DNA of 64,000 nucleotides from Diadophis punctatus similis (GCA_023053685.1 JALIGW010000002.1:169359930-169423929); one strand, 5' to 3'; positions 13,791 through 28,382 are shown, counted from the first letter of the stretch. Made by a program: numbers and translations. The notes: a model not told the origin generated them from the letters alone.

Positions 13791-14018
13791 CAGGATTCCC
13801 CAACCTTTTTGGCTTTGCAGACCAGCGGGGATGGTTCTATGCAAGCAGCAGGCATGCAGACCTGCTGTTTGTGCAAGCGGAGTACGCGTGCACATGCTTG
13901 CCTGCTGCTCATGCAAGTGTGGATGCGCGCATGTGCACTTGCCCACCACTTCTGCGGCCTGGTTCCGAACAGCTCAAGGCCTGGTAGTGGGCCATGGCCC
14001 AGAGGTTGGGGACCCCTG
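13791..14018. mobile_element. hAT-type MITE, CAGG-TTCCCCAACC termini
   Basis: The left end is CAGGATTCCCCAACCTTTTT and the right end is GAGGTTGGGGACCCCTG. The 8-bp flanks GACTAGAT and GACTAGCT differ at one base. The same family recurs at 15717-15890 and 59301-59679. Confidence 0.8.
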
Positions 14019-14489
14019 GACTAGCTGGTACATTTGCAATGGCTCTCAGCCAAGAGTAGAAAGACATAGATAAGAATTCCTCGAATCATGAATCTAACAC
14101 GGTGGGGAGGTATTCCAACTTAACTGCATTATTAATTTTCTTCCTGAAAACATACTGAATATGCGTCAGACTGCAAAAGCTGAAATCCATTTATTAGACC
14201 AAAACTTAATATGTAAATCATCGGTTGAAATTTTCATCAAATTAAATTAAAACTCAGTGACAATCTTGGGAATAGATGAACTAATGGATAATTCTATCAG
14301 ACTAGTCATGACTGCTCCATTGCTTCTTCTTGGGGTCCATTCTGTCTGTCTGATATCATATCCTGTTTCTACACTCACAAGAGGCTTTACAGAAGATGTT
14401 ATGTCTTCTTCATGAGGGTTTTTTTTTTGGCAAGAGTACAAAATCAAAGCAGAATTATTTGTGATTCAGAAGAATTGTTAGACTGAAGG

Positions 14490-14871
14490 CAGGGGTGGGT
14501 TCCTCCTGGTTTGGACCAGATCGCCCAAACTGGTAGTGGCCCACTGGTGACATCACGGATCCGGTTCGGTCGGTGACGGTCCGTGGGCGCCGCCATCTTT
14601 TTTTTGGATTTTTTTGAATTTTTTTTTGTGAATGTTTGGATGGCTTCTCCTCTTCCACTGCTTGAAAAAGGGCCCTCCCGCCCGCCCCCGGGTTAATACT
14701 GACCTTTATTTCTTCACCCGAAGCACAGCTGATCAGCTCCTCAGCTGTGTTTCGGGCTGATTCCTGCTACTGAGCGTGCACGGAAGCCAAACTGCATGAG
14801 AGGACATGCGCACACACGCGCAAAATGTTGCGATGCGAACCGGTGGTGAAGGTAAGTGGAACCCACCCCTG
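14490..14871. mobile_element. hAT-type MITE beside FSTL4 exon, perfect 8-bp TSD
   Basis: The ends are CAGGGGTGGGTTCC and GGAACCCACCCCTG, an exact inverted repeat. The duplication ACTGAAGG is perfect (14482-14489 and 14872-14879). The 382-bp body has internal CCGGTT-type motifs and no coding capacity. It lies 23 nt from the exon end at 14903. Confidence 0.92.
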
Positions 14872-14901
14872 ACTGAAGGTACAACTGTTAGCGAACTCTT
14901 A

Positions 14902-15012
<111 letters not shown>

Positions 15013-15716
15013 CTACCATGAATAAACAAACATTGGCCACTGATAGGAAGTACTGAAATAAATAACTAGAAGGCCTAAAATGCATATGAGACCAACAAGA
15101 TTGTGGTCATCTGCATAATAGTATTTCATAAGCCAAAATGATGGTTACATCAGTTCCTAAAAATAAGTATGTTGATGAAATGGCATCTCTGTGTAGGTTT
15201 GTAAGATCAGAGAATAATTTCAGTTTATGTTCAAGCTGTTTATACTGCTATACAATATAGTCATGCAGGACTTGAAACTGTCCCACATCAAAACCTGCAA
15301 TGATTTTTCCACACTAGCTACAATGAACATGGATGTTATATTCATGTTTGTCTAATCTACTGTAAACACACAAGGCCACATTCATTGTGTTGAATGTCCA
15401 CAGCAAAGTTACAGTATCTAATCATTTCTATAAAAGTATATGTACTATATTATAGCTATTAGAAGATGAAGTATGGAAATGAGAAAATATTTTTTTTACT
15501 ATTCTATTTTTTTTAAGTCTAACCTTTAAAAATGAAGTTCTTTATTTTTAGGGAAACTCTCCTTTTCTCCAGTAAAATCAGCGAAACATAAAGGTGAAAT
15601 CTTAAAAAAAGTGTTTACATTCTGAGATTCTTTTGTAGGAAAGTGCTTTTGATTCAACATAGCTACTCATCAACAAACTCATTAGAAATCTGTTGTTGAG
15701 CAGGAATACTTTAGAG

Positions 15717-15890
15717 CAGGGGTTTCCAATCCCCGGGCCACAGTACTGATCTGTTGGCAGTTAGGAACTGGTACACACAACTAGAGGTGTGCGGTGGACA
15801 AGTGAGCAAAGCCAAAACCACCTCCCCTGGTCCGTATAATAATTGTCTTCCACAAAACTGGTCTCTGGTGCCAAAAAGTTGGGACCAATG
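15717..15890. mobile_element. hAT-type MITE, short CCCCAACC-family copy
   Basis: The left end is CAGGGGTTTCCAATCCC and the right end is GTTGGGACCAATG. The flanks CTTTAGAG and CTTTAGAA match at seven of eight bases. The termini are degraded, so it is older than its neighbour. Confidence 0.7.
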
Positions 15891-15935
15891 CTTTAGAATG
15901 TACATCTAAAAAATTCACAACCAAAACTGCTAGAG

Positions 15936-16373
15936 CAGTGATGGCGAACCTATGGCACATGTACCACATGTGGCATGCTGAGCCATATCTGAGGGCACGC
16001 GAGGCGTTTCCCTATGTCAGCTCCAGCACGCATGTGCATGCTGGCCAGCTGATTTTCAGCCTTCTTTTCGGCCATTTTCGCTCTCCTCAGGCTTCAGGAA
16101 AACCTCCTGAACCCTGGGGACAGCGAAAAATGGCCCAATGGGCCAACCGGAAGTTCGGAAATGAACTTCCGGTTGGCCCGTTGGGCTGTTTTTCGCTTCC
16201 CACACGGTTCAGGAGGCTTTGTGGGGGGTTGTGTGCATGCGCAGGAGGGCAGCGGGGGGTTGTGCACATGCTCGGGGAAGGCATTGCATTATGGGTGTGG
16301 GCACACACATGCGCGCTATTGCGTGCGCATGCACCCTTTTGGCACCCGAGCCAAAAAAGGTTCGCCATCACTG
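15936..16373. mobile_element. hAT-type MITE, TGGCGAACC family, perfect 8-bp TSD
   Basis: The ends are CAGTGATGGCGAACC and GGTTCGCCATCACTG, an exact inverted repeat. The duplication TGCTAGAG is perfect. The centre has a palindrome GGAAGTTC...GAACTTCC. Related copies lie at 39313-39725 and 51753-52190. Confidence 0.92.
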
Positions 16374-17812
16374 TGCTAGAGCCTTAAGAAAAATGCTTCA
16401 AATATTTTCTTTGGTATATTTAGAGTTTTCTTCATTATACTACTAAAATATTATATTTCTTGATGAAGGGGTTTAACATAATCAGGAAAACACAGTATAT
16501 TTTACCCTTCCTTCCTAATACAATATAAGCAAAATTAGAGTAATGCAGTGTATGCAACAGAATCCTAGGTATTCTATAATTTGTGTGAAATAATCTGCTA
16601 AGTGTTGCAGTTCAGACAATTAGGAGCTTGTACAGTGGACCCACAGTAATTTACTTTTTGTGCCATGATCATTTGCATATAGAGATGGCTTAGTCACTAT
16701 TACAATGGGTAGACAGAGAATGATATTGAAGGTTCCATTAATTATAAGAACAAGCAGCACAAGTCCATAGGTTTCTACACGCATAAATGGAAGGCTGTGA
16801 GTAGGGCTAATGCTAGAATTGTGTAGGGACATCTTTCTTTCTGTCTCTACAGTGCTGGAAGGTAATCTACACTTACAGAATCTTGACTTTCTAAAATCCT
16901 TTTTTTTTGTTTATTTCAATAATGCAAATTACAATACCTAGGAAACTGGCAAAGATAAGAGTGTTCATACAGAGCACATTCTGTGTAGCAAAGGAAAAAC
17001 AGCTTGGTTCAAGATTCAAGTTTATTTAAGCTTTTCCATGAGACCTAGCAATTTTTTGGAGGGGGGAATCAATTCCATAACCCTGAATTCTTTAAATTTG
17101 GTGTCTTTTGTGGTGGCTTGCAATCCACAACTAGATTGTGGCACCAGAGAAGGATGATGGGTTTTCTGGATGGAGAAAATGAAAAGAAATAAGAGAAAGA
17201 AAATAATGCAAAATAAAAGAAATAAAAGGAGAGAACTAGCATTTAGGGTAACTCTAAAATTAACTGCTAACAATTAAAAGTGATGTCTGATTAAATGATG
17301 ATAAGAAGAATGGGTGGTGGACTTCTATGATCCCATTATGCTTGAAGGATTCCTTTTGATCTAGTGGAAATCTTGCAAACAAGATAAGGAAAGAGGTTGC
17401 TAGTTCTTCTTTCCTTCATCATCTCCTTGCCCCCATCTCCAGAATCTATTCTGGGGGATGATCTCCTCCAAAACTAAGGAGGATGAAGCAAGAGGCTGCA
17501 GAAGAGGACAAATCAACAGAAAGTGTCCTCTCTTGCTCTTTCGTTAAGTGATAATTCTTGGAGATCAAAAACTTCTCAGTGATGTTGAATATCTTCACCC
17601 AGTGACACTGAAATTGTCAGTACATTTCAACAAGCACGTTTCTGTCTGTCAGTTCTGTTTTCAGACTGCTCAAAATAAAACAAAAGATGGAACTACTCTA
17701 AACAGAGGAGCGGAGGAGGGTGCAAAATTGGTATGCAAGTGAACAATTATATTTCTATTTTTAAAATCCTGTTTATAAAAAACTATAAATACACATTGAG
17801 GTATTAAACTCA

Positions 17813-17983
<171 letters not shown>

Positions 17984-18372
17984 TCATGAAGAGGGAATGC
18001 AGTCTCTGAATCTGGAAACTAACGCAGTTAACAAACTGCTAATGAGAATTGCTGGATATGTTTTCCATTTTCTATTAAAATTAGACAACATAGCCTGCCA
18101 TTTCTATTGTAAATGCCCTGTAGAAGACCTCATGGCCTGCTGAGACCTGCTCCTTATATTAGTAGTACTAATGTCATCTATGATATCATCCTGTAGATGG
18201 TCTCCCAGCATCCTTATTACATATGCAATTTGCATCCAGATTCATGCCATTGGCATCAACAAAAGACCTAAGTCTAGTGGCTTTTCTCCATACAGTGTTC
18301 ATTACATTCAGCTATGAGGAGCTTTGGAATGTCCCCTGCACTGGAAAGTGCTTGCCATTTTCACAAAGCTTC

Positions 18373-18570
<198 letters not shown>

Positions 18571-19016
18571 TCATGTGAAAAAGAAAGTATGCCTTCTTTG
18601 AGTTTTATGGTTTTTATGCATCAGGACAAAGTTAAAAATCATCTGGTCCTTAGAGGTTTTTAATTGTAGGTAAATACAACCTCAGATGAAGAAGAACACG
18701 TCATATATTACACCATGTCATGGTGGAAGTCAATGGACTGGAATGACTACTTGGAAGTTAATGTCACTAATTTCAGTGCATATGAAGTCATTGCAGTAGA
18801 AAACCTTATTATTGGTTTCCATTGTACTCAATAGGATCTATTTTAAGTAAGGATGATGTACAAAGATCAGGCTTCACGTACTGCATATATTCTTACAACA
18901 GGATAGAACCTTGATGTACTTATACATTAGATCTGGTCACATACATACAGTGTTATATTGAATATTGGTACAAGAAAATAATTTCAGTCTTAGCAAATCC
19001 TGAGAATCGTACATGC

Positions 19017-19169
19017 CAGCGGTGGGTTCCTCCTGGTTCGGCCTGGTTCTCCGAACCGGTAGCACCGGTGGCATGAGGCTCCGCCCACCCACCCGGGATG
19101 CTTCTGTGCATGTGCAGAAGCATTGCACGCGCGCGAACGGGCAGCAACAGGTTTTAGAACCCACTACTG
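19017..19169. mobile_element. hAT-type MITE, short GGTGGGTTCC family copy
   Basis: The ends are CAGCGGTGGGTTCC and GAACCCACTACTG. The 8-bp flanks GTACATGC and GAATATGC match at six of eight. It belongs to the same family as 14490-14871, 37346-37566 and 57232-57735. Confidence 0.75.
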
Positions 19170-19452
19170 GAATATGCATATGTTCATTGATTTTTTAGAA
19201 CCCATTAGAAGTGTGCAGTAGAAAATGACCCTTTTTCTACTGGCCATTTTATCTTGCTTGCAATAGAAACCTTGTTGTATTTATAACAAACTGCAAATAG
19301 GGGTTTTCCCCCTCAACAAACAGACCAAATAGTAGACTGAAGGCCATGGTTAAGGCAGTAGCTAGAATCTCCTCAGGGAAACAGCAAAATTCTTTGCATT
19401 GTCAAGGCTATTTTTCCCATCTTAAAACAACTAGTTGTCACTGTAAGATTAC

Positions 19453-19602
19453 CTGAATGATTTTCTGTGTCTGAATATCAAGGATCATTATTCTATTCCA
19501 CTTAGGCTGAGTAACATAAATATATTTGTCTCTAACATTGACAGCAGAAGCCCAGAGGCAAGACTGAACAACTTCACCTTCAAGAGTAGGACAGATATCT
19601 GC
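19453..19602 (-). CDS. FSTL4: FSTL4 exon: propeller-like region, cysteine pair
   Basis: This 150-nt, phase 0-0 exon encodes 50 residues: ADICPTLEGEVVQSCLWASA, then VNVRDKYIYVTQPKWNRIMI and LDIQTQKIIQ. The acceptor is TTTATTTCAG after a good pyrimidine tract; the donor is CAG|GTAATC. The two cysteines (DIC and QSC) flank an acidic loop found in both FSTL4 and FSTL5 and may form a disulphide (inference). The WASAVNVRDKYIYV stretch is a typical propeller strand pair and is the most family-specific part. The exon lies about 280 bp below a hAT-type MITE on the map (19017-19169). Confidence 0.92.
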
Positions 19603-20708
<1,106 letters not shown>

Positions 20709-23638
20709 CTAAAAATTAGGATGCTTTTGGTGCATTCACAAAATTAAAGTTCATATCACAAGTACGGCTTCAAGGTGTGGGAAAAGAGGTACAGGTAGAC
20801 CCAAAAATGTTTTGCCTTGGTGGTAGCAGTCAAAACTTCAAATAAGGAACTGGGGTCATGAGTCTGTTGATCAGACAAGCAGGCTTCCTTCCTTTACATG
20901 AAAAAAAGAGAGAGCTAACCATTTTGGTTTTTCAGGAAAATGCCTCAAAGGCAGGAATCCCATAATGGATTGCACATAGTTCCAAACTGAAGCAATACGT
21001 GTCATCTATGGCTTTCAGGGAATATTTTGTTTGGTGTCCAATAGCCTTTGGGGGATCAGTCAGTTCTCATAGCCACCAAAGCAAAGACATTTTTGAAATT
21101 TTGCAAACTCTAATTCACAAATATGGAACCTTTTAGCATTGCAACAGCACTCATCTGTGAAAACTGGGGCATTCCAGAAGTTTGAGAAAAATAATTTGTC
21201 AATGAGCTGCTAGTAAAAGATTGCATTCTACATTTGTGCTTAATCAGAATGTCCCATGACTTAGGCAGAGGACTTCATTTTCCATTACATGCAGAAGCAG
21301 TAATAAATACATTGTATGCTGTACTGAGCAGCTTTTCCATCATTTTTCAGCAATCCAATCAATACACATGATCAGAGTACAGATTTATACTGGCTGTTTT
21401 GTAATGGCTACTGTCATTCCAAGTGAGATTGATAGTGTACTTATCTGCCAAATATCCATAGTTCTGTTGTAGTCAAATTTTGTTTTACTACTTTTTTTTG
21501 GTTTTGCATGGAATGTACATATATGTATATATTAATTTAAAATTTCAGCTGTTATAGATAGTAATTCTGCTTCAGCTAGTGATCCCCAAGTCCTGTTCAG
21601 ACTAGAAATGTTCTGGAGTAGATCACATGCTTCCAGGACTGGAAATTAATCCAGTTTAGGTTAACCACTTTCACTCCCACTTATTTCAAGGAGAGATAAT
21701 TCAAATCATGCTATTACTACAACTGAGAGTGCATTGTCAGAATCAGAGACAGTTTAATAATTTAAAAAGGCCTTTGATTGGGATAATTGCTTTTAAAAAA
21801 ATAACAGTTCCAGATAATACTTATTTTCTTGGTTAATGGATGTGAACTTGCAGAAAAATAGACCAAAGAAACACAATAGTACCTGGATTATTCAATCTTA
21901 TTATGTTTCAGCCTATGATGTTTAGCCTCCTAGTTATACCACAGAAATACCCCAGTTAAGGCATCAAAATGGGTCTAGAAGAATGAAGCTTAAATGTGAT
22001 GCTAGAGTGAGGAACCATGCACTTCTGAAAGGATAGCTAATGCCTGGCAGCTTTAATTGCTGTGGATCAATTAAAGACTTTGGCTCAAAGTTTCTTAGGT
22101 AACAGTTCATTACTGAGAACCTTTTCAGCTCCCATTCAACAGGGATTAAATATGCACATTTGGAAGGTGGAGTTTGGCCTCTGATGAAATGAGTGCACAT
22201 TTCTGCAGATATATAACACTGGGAGATTTTTAATCAAATTGTAACAATCATGCAGTAATTTATGTGTAATTGTGAATTATGAATAGTTCATGCACACTAA
22301 CTTCCTATTCTGCACGACTGTTTTGATAAAAATACATGATCCACATTCTAGATTTGATACGTCATACCCTTAAAACAGTTGCTAATGGTAATATCAAGAA
22401 TGTATTTAATGTTGTTTTTATTATGTTATTAGCGATACAAACACACATTCATGATACATTTTCTATTAGAATACGAGAACCAGTATTTCAATTGCTAAAA
22501 ATTATGTCTACTTTTATAAAGTACAGTGTTCTGTTTCAATTATTTTGTATTTTGAACAGAGTTTAGCTCCAAATGGGCTTTTAGAATTCTTCATTTCACA
22601 TAGCATTCTCTTCCAAGGAACATCTTTGGTTTTTTCCCCCTCCATTTGAAGTATCCTATTGAATTGATTTCAAAGAAAGATAATGTAACCCCATGACTGA
22701 ATAAGTTTTCTCTCAGGGATATTAACTTACAATACAGCAGAGCATAATAAACAAAGAATGGTTCTCACAATCTTTTTGCAGATGAGTAAAATTTAATTTT
22801 CTCCTATCATTATATCTGTAATCTGGATGTCTTTTCATTATTTGAAGTCTGATTGTCTTGTCCTCGTTCTGAAATATCCAGTACAGCAAATTTTAAAATT
22901 CAGGAATAACTGACATAACAACTCAGAAGGCACTGCAACATTCGTTGCCATCATCTATATGAGGTTACATTTATTTGAAATTAATCTTAAAACTGCCTTT
23001 CTGATTTTCTCAGCATTTTGTAATAGACATTTTATATGTCTACTTGTCTGTTTGCTATTTCTCTACTTAATCATGTGTGACTATTTCTACTTTCATATCA
23101 TGAGAGATGAATGAGGACATTAGAGAACTGAAAGAAGAAAGGAAGGAGGGGAGTTTCTGTAGCTCTGATCTGCTGCTTCTTGAGCCCAAGAGCCAAGCTG
23201 AAAACTGTAGGAGATCCTGAAAGTGTAATATCTTGTGTTTTCTTTATTGCAAAGTTCATTTCACTGTTATATCACTATTACTGATGTCTTTAATAAGAGT
23301 TCTAAACAATCTAAGAAGCCTTATGATGCTAAGGGCTAAAGGATACAGCCTTTCATCACAGGGTGCCACCAATATGGATTATATTAGTAATTTAGCAGGA
23401 TGTCAAGCTGTTTATAGGTCTGCCAAAGGTCTAGAAAGTTAGCCATGAACACATTTGGTCATAATCAGCATTTGTTAAGTTCAAAAAGTTAAACAAGAAT
23501 TCCCATGCTGAATGTTTTGCATGTGCAAATATATAAGAACATTTATAAATAAAATTATATTTTGATACATGGATGAATATGTATCTTGTATTTTCATATA
23601 ATATCTTTAAATCTGAAATGTCAGCATCCATGACCCTA

Positions 23639-23905
23639 TCCTGTCGTGTCGTATCATGTCGTGTCCTATCTTATCTTATCCTATCCTATCCTATCCTATC
23701 CTATCCTATCCTATCCTATCCTGTCCTGTCCTGTCCTGTCCTGTCCTGTCCTGTCCTGTCCTGTCCTATCCTATCCTATCCTATCCTATCCTATCCTATC
23801 CTATCCTATCCTATCCTATCCTATCCTATCCAATCCAATCCAATCCTATCCTATCCTATCCTATCCTATCCTATCCTATCCTATCCTATCCTACCCTTCC
23901 TTTCC
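23639..23905. repeat. pentanucleotide microsatellite (CCTAT)n with CCTGT and CCAAT blocks
   Basis: About 265 bp of five-base units. CCTAT units flank a homogeneous block of roughly ten CCTGT units at about 23720-23766 and a short CCAAT block near 23830. The variant blocks suggest local expansion of mutant units. The ORFs here are artefacts. Confidence 0.97.
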
Positions 23906-24285
23906 TTTTTGCAAATGATCTAATGTTTGCTTTCCAAAGGAACATTTCAAGCATTTCATATTTTTCAAGCATGATACTGTGGAATAAGGCCAGGGTTGGT
24001 TGCCTTCCAATCCCATTGTGAGATGTTATAAGGAATATTTGAATCTTGAAAATGTTTGATTGTTCAAAGCTGTGTACAAGAACTGAATGCATAACTGCCA
24101 AATAAGCAGACATGGATAGTAAGCAATGTTGTGTTTTGCTTAAAGAAATGAGTGCGGCCATTTCCCCCCCTCTCTGTACAGGACATTGAGGAAATATGGC
24201 ACTGAAGAATGTGGCTAAATTAAATAATCTATACAAACACAATTATGGAGCAAGAATGACAGGGACTGGTTACTATAGTTTATAA

Positions 24286-24403
24286 GTCAAAAATAAATAT
24301 TATTCTGCTAATAGTGATGATAATATATTTAAATTCTCGATAATGGTTTTTTTTAACACGTGGAAGATTTAATACAGTCTTCCCAACCTAGATGCTTTTC
24401 AGA
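24286..24403 (+). repeat. copy 1 of a local ~115-bp duplicate
   Basis: It matches 25127-25241 over its whole length, starting GTCAAAAATAAATATTATTC and ending CCTAGATGC-TTCAGA, with about six differences including small indels. It is followed by AACTCCCAGAAT, a dispersed squamate motif. Confidence 0.8.
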
Positions 24404-24721
24404 GGGGTGAATTTCAACTCCCAGAATATTTAATAATGACTATGTAGTTGAAGAATTCTGAGGGTGAAAGTCCATATAGGTAGAAAATGTCCAGGTGGGA
24501 CAAGATTGGCCTGGCCCATCATATATCTTAGGCACCCTTTTGAAAATGTATATTACTGTATTCATATTGTTCCAATTATGCAATTGGTTTGCCTGTGCCT
24601 TAAACTGAGACTGGCCAACACTGCTAACACTAGTGGAAGATCAGTGGAGAATGGTTTCTTATGGATTTATTAAAGCAGACAAGCACATTATCACTACAAC
24701 AAGACAATGTTACTGCAGTAC

Positions 24722-24748
24722 CTTCCTCTCGCCACAGTATGTTTGCAA
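24722..24748 (-). CDS. FSTL4: FSTL4 27-nt microexon (linker after Ig2)
   Basis: This exon is only 27 nt: the last two bases of a Leu codon, eight full codons (ANILWREE) and the first base of a Gly codon. The ARKT exon above ends with a lone C and the next exon starts with GG, so the joined protein reads ARKT-L-ANILWREE-G-LSVGS, exactly the linker expected for FSTL4/5. The acceptor is CTGCAG and the donor is G|GTACTG, which is off consensus at positions +4 to +6. It lies alone between introns of 2.0 kb (5' side) and 4.1 kb (3' side), so gene finders could easily miss it. No stop or frameshift is present. Confidence 0.9.
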
Positions 24749-25126
24749 CTGCAGCATCAGAGAAATGGGAGAGCCAGAAAATGGAAACAAAAAACAATGT
24801 CAACATTTCATTGTAGCAGTTAAATGACGTTAATATTCTTTTGTTATTTTCTTACACAATAGCAATTTCTGTAATAGATTGCATTTTTCCAGAGAAATGA
24901 GGTTGTTGGAGGGAACCTCACCAATTTTGAATTTCTGTGTTAGAATTCCAGACAACCCCTCCCCTCCCAGTCAAAGTATTTGTACATAGGAAAACCATCA
25001 CATTCACCAAAGTATGTTGGATTTTTGCCTGCATAAGGGTGGTAATCTTTGAGACAACTCACTGTAATCACATAGAGCAGGTGTACCAACCACAATCATG
25101 TCTAGGCTATACATAACTTCCTACAG

Positions 25127-25241
25127 GTCAAAAATAAATATTATTCTGCTAATAGTGATGATAATATGTTTAAATTCTCTATAATGGTTTTTTAAATGTG
25201 GAAGATCTAATACAGTCTTCCCAACCTAGATGCTCTTCAGA
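25127..25241 (+). repeat. copy 2 of a local ~115-bp duplicate
   Basis: It is in the same orientation as 24286-24403 and lies about 840 bp away, on the other side of the 27-nt microexon. A 30-bp fragment (AATAGTGATGATAATATG) recurs at about 28757. Confidence 0.8.
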
Positions 25242-25927
25242 ATAGCCTTGGTTAGCTTGGTACGTGTTTGCTACAAGCATAATCTATATTCCTCCAAGAA
25301 CAATCCCACTATTTTATGTAAACTAGAATATCTAATGTAGTGGCTACCTTATAGCCAATGCACTCCTGGCCTCTTCCAGCTGTGGACTTTAGAGCTATTC
25401 TGCCATCTAACATAAGATGGCAACATTCTGTTTGTCACTGAAAGCAAATTATTTAGGCAGATGTATTCAATTCCAATTCTCTCCTGTTGATTTTGTTGTG
25501 ATATACACACCGGAATTAATGCCATACATTTTTACACTTATCTGTAAGCTATCTTACAGGTAGATTTGTTTTTAAAGTTATGTGTAAATTGGACTTTAAG
25601 GAATTTGTCACAGGCAATGTCACCTAGCAATTTGCATGAATGATGAAGGAAACAAAAGCAATCCAAATAGGACAGACAGCTTCAACTGCCATCATTAGTT
25701 TTATTTAAAGAAAATGAATGCTAACCTGAGTAATGCTTTAAAAAAAGTAGTTGGAACTATTGTTTTCTACCATGTATACTGTATCTCATAGTTTCATATT
25801 CCAGAACATAGTTTTGCAGATAATTTATGACTTAGGATACATAATTATGAACTAGAGGGTTTATTATATCTTATTGTTTTTCCAACCTGAATGGGACAAC
25901 TCTTCAAACCATGAATTGTAGTTTAAT

Positions 25928-26153
25928 TAATAGCAATAGCAATAGCACTTAGACTTATATACCACTTCATAGTGCTTTACAGCCCTTTCTAAGCAGTTTA
26001 CAGAGTTCAGCATATTGCCCCCAACAATCTGGGTCCTCATTTTACTGACCTCGGAAGGATGGAAGGCTGAGTCAACCTTGAGCCGGTGAGATTTGAACAG
26101 CTGAACTGCTGAACTGCAGTGGTGCACTTTAACCACTGCGCCACCTCGGCTCT
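25928..26153 (-). mobile_element. tRNA-derived SINE with (ATTGCT)n tail
   Basis: On the minus strand it starts GAGCCGAGGTGGCGCAGTGG (A-box TGGCGCAGTGG), contains a B-box-like GTTCAAATC and the body ACCCAGATTGTTGGGGGCAA, and ends in GCTATTGCTATTGCT. Five more copies lie at 43855, 44435, 44810, 48478 and 56871. Confidence 0.85.
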
Positions 26154-26683
26154 ATAGAACTAGAATGTGAAACGAGGCAATTGGCCTCATAGTCATGAGC
26201 TGAAAAGAACAAAGGCTGCTGAGAAGACAATTGAGGCTAATGCAATCCTGCTGCTGTTAACTATTATTATTGGATTTAATTAATTAATTTAGATTTACCG
26301 TAATTAAATTTAATGCAGCATTCTTTAGCCTGATTGAAATTACAATTTTCATAATTTTGAAGCACTTTGGCCAAAAACCAATGCTAGCTGGTAATTCAGA
26401 AAGAATAGCTTGGAAAGATTTCCAAAGACAATCTGCTGGATCAATCCATTTTTAATTGGTCCTTGGGGAGGGTTTCTCAAGATTGTATTCTTCATATACC
26501 ATATGCGATTTCAGAAATGAATTTGAAAACATTATGTTCAAGGACTCCTGGAATTTTTACCTTACTAATGAAATCTATAGAAATTTCCATAAGTTAGAAA
26601 TCTACAGATAAGAAACTATCAAGTTTTGTAAATAATTCTTCTTTCTAGTGATCAATGTGAACTAGACAGTCATTCTGAAATTA

Positions 26684-27067
<384 letters not shown>

Positions 27068-27772
27068 TCAGAATAATTCTGTTGTCCAATATTTTTTGAG
27101 GTGAGATGGCCTACAGAAGGAAAATTCTGGATATCCTGCAGATATCCACACTGATATCTTTTGTCAGAATAAGGAAAGGACAAGTGAAAAATATATCCAT
27201 ACAGTTAACACTTCTGAACTTCTACAAATCCTTTTTTTTTTGAAAATTGCATTTTTATAGATATGCTGTCATTATGAGTATGTGATATGTAAAAGTGGCA
27301 GTTATGGGGGAATTGTGAAATTTGATTGAAATATACTTCATATTTTATATTTCCTTTTTATGGGCAATCTTTGGCACTCAAGTAGTATGCAGACCACAGA
27401 CTACCTGTTGTAGATACTACAGCTCCATCCTTGAACGCCCTGGTAATTCCCCAACTGCTTAATAAGCAGACTTTGCTTGAAAGTATTCAGGAAAGTAAAA
27501 TCATTAGAGGATGATATTAGGGCTCTTGGTAGTCTAAGAGAAAGTACCATGTTCCATTATAACAGCAATGGAAAATCCTCCTCCCCTCATTTATTCTTTG
27601 CTTTCTTTATATTACAATATTTGTAAATCATCTCAATCCTGTAATTTTGTGTGTGATGTACAGGAAAGTTTTAAAAAAAACCCTTACAAAAATATAGCAA
27701 GAAAAATCTAACATAAGAATGCTTGCTCACAATCAGTCAAAGCTGATATTGGAATTGATTCTTGGTGTAATA

Positions 27773-28382
27773 CAGTGATCACTCGCTATATCACGGTTCA
27801 CCTTTCACGGTCTCGCTGCTTCACGGATTTGCATCGTGCATTGTGTTCTGCATTCTGATTGGCTGATTGGTAAAACAGCTTGCCAAGAGCAGTGAAATAC
27901 ACGTGAGGGCCTGAGTCAGCTGTTGAAGACGTGGGCGGCCAGGCAGTCAGCGGCAAAGCGCGCGGCTCTGGGACTCGCAAACCTCTTCGATGAGTTCTGC
28001 GCTTGCGTGGTGGTCTCCTGTTTCAGTCTGGCAGCGGCAGGCGAGTAAAGCGGTCCGATGAGCTCTGCACATGCGCAGAAGGACTGCCGCTCATCAGCTG
28101 TAGGGCGGGCCGCGCTGTCAGCTTTCCCTGAGGGAAAATGGCCATTCACGCCAAATCGACGAGGGAACGGCCTACAAGCTCTCTCAGGAGATCAGTGCCA
28201 AGCAGCCACAGCAGACGTCAAGAGAGGGAGAGGTTGGAGGATTTTTCAGGCTTTTTTGGGGCACCGAAAACGCAGAAGCCGGGTAGGAGGGGTTAAAAAA
28301 AATAAAGGTTACTACTTCACAGATTTCGCCTATCACGGGTTCTTTTTGGAACGTAACCCCCGTGAAAAACGAGGGATCACTG
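27773..28382. mobile_element. Tigger/pogo-like non-autonomous transposon, TA-flanked
   Basis: The ends are CAGTGATCACTCGCTATATC and, inverted, CAGTGATCCCTCGTTTTTCA, flanked by TA on both sides (27771-27772 and 28383-28384). Inside the left end CACGGTTCACCTTTCACGG is typical of Tigger/pogo termini. The 610-bp body is GC-rich and lacks a transposase. Confidence 0.8.

Noticed and set aside
23639..23905. Regularly spaced repeats that might suggest a CRISPR array
   Set aside because: The units are contiguous 5-mers with no spacers; this is a eukaryotic microsatellite.
24633..24827. Plus-strand 64-codon ORF
   Set aside because: It overlaps the minus-strand microexon, which has matching phase and splice sites; the plus frame has no similarity.
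25928..26153. tRNA gene on the minus strand
   Set aside because: A- and B-box motifs exist but the sequence cannot form a full tRNA cloverleaf and is repeated with a SINE body and tail.
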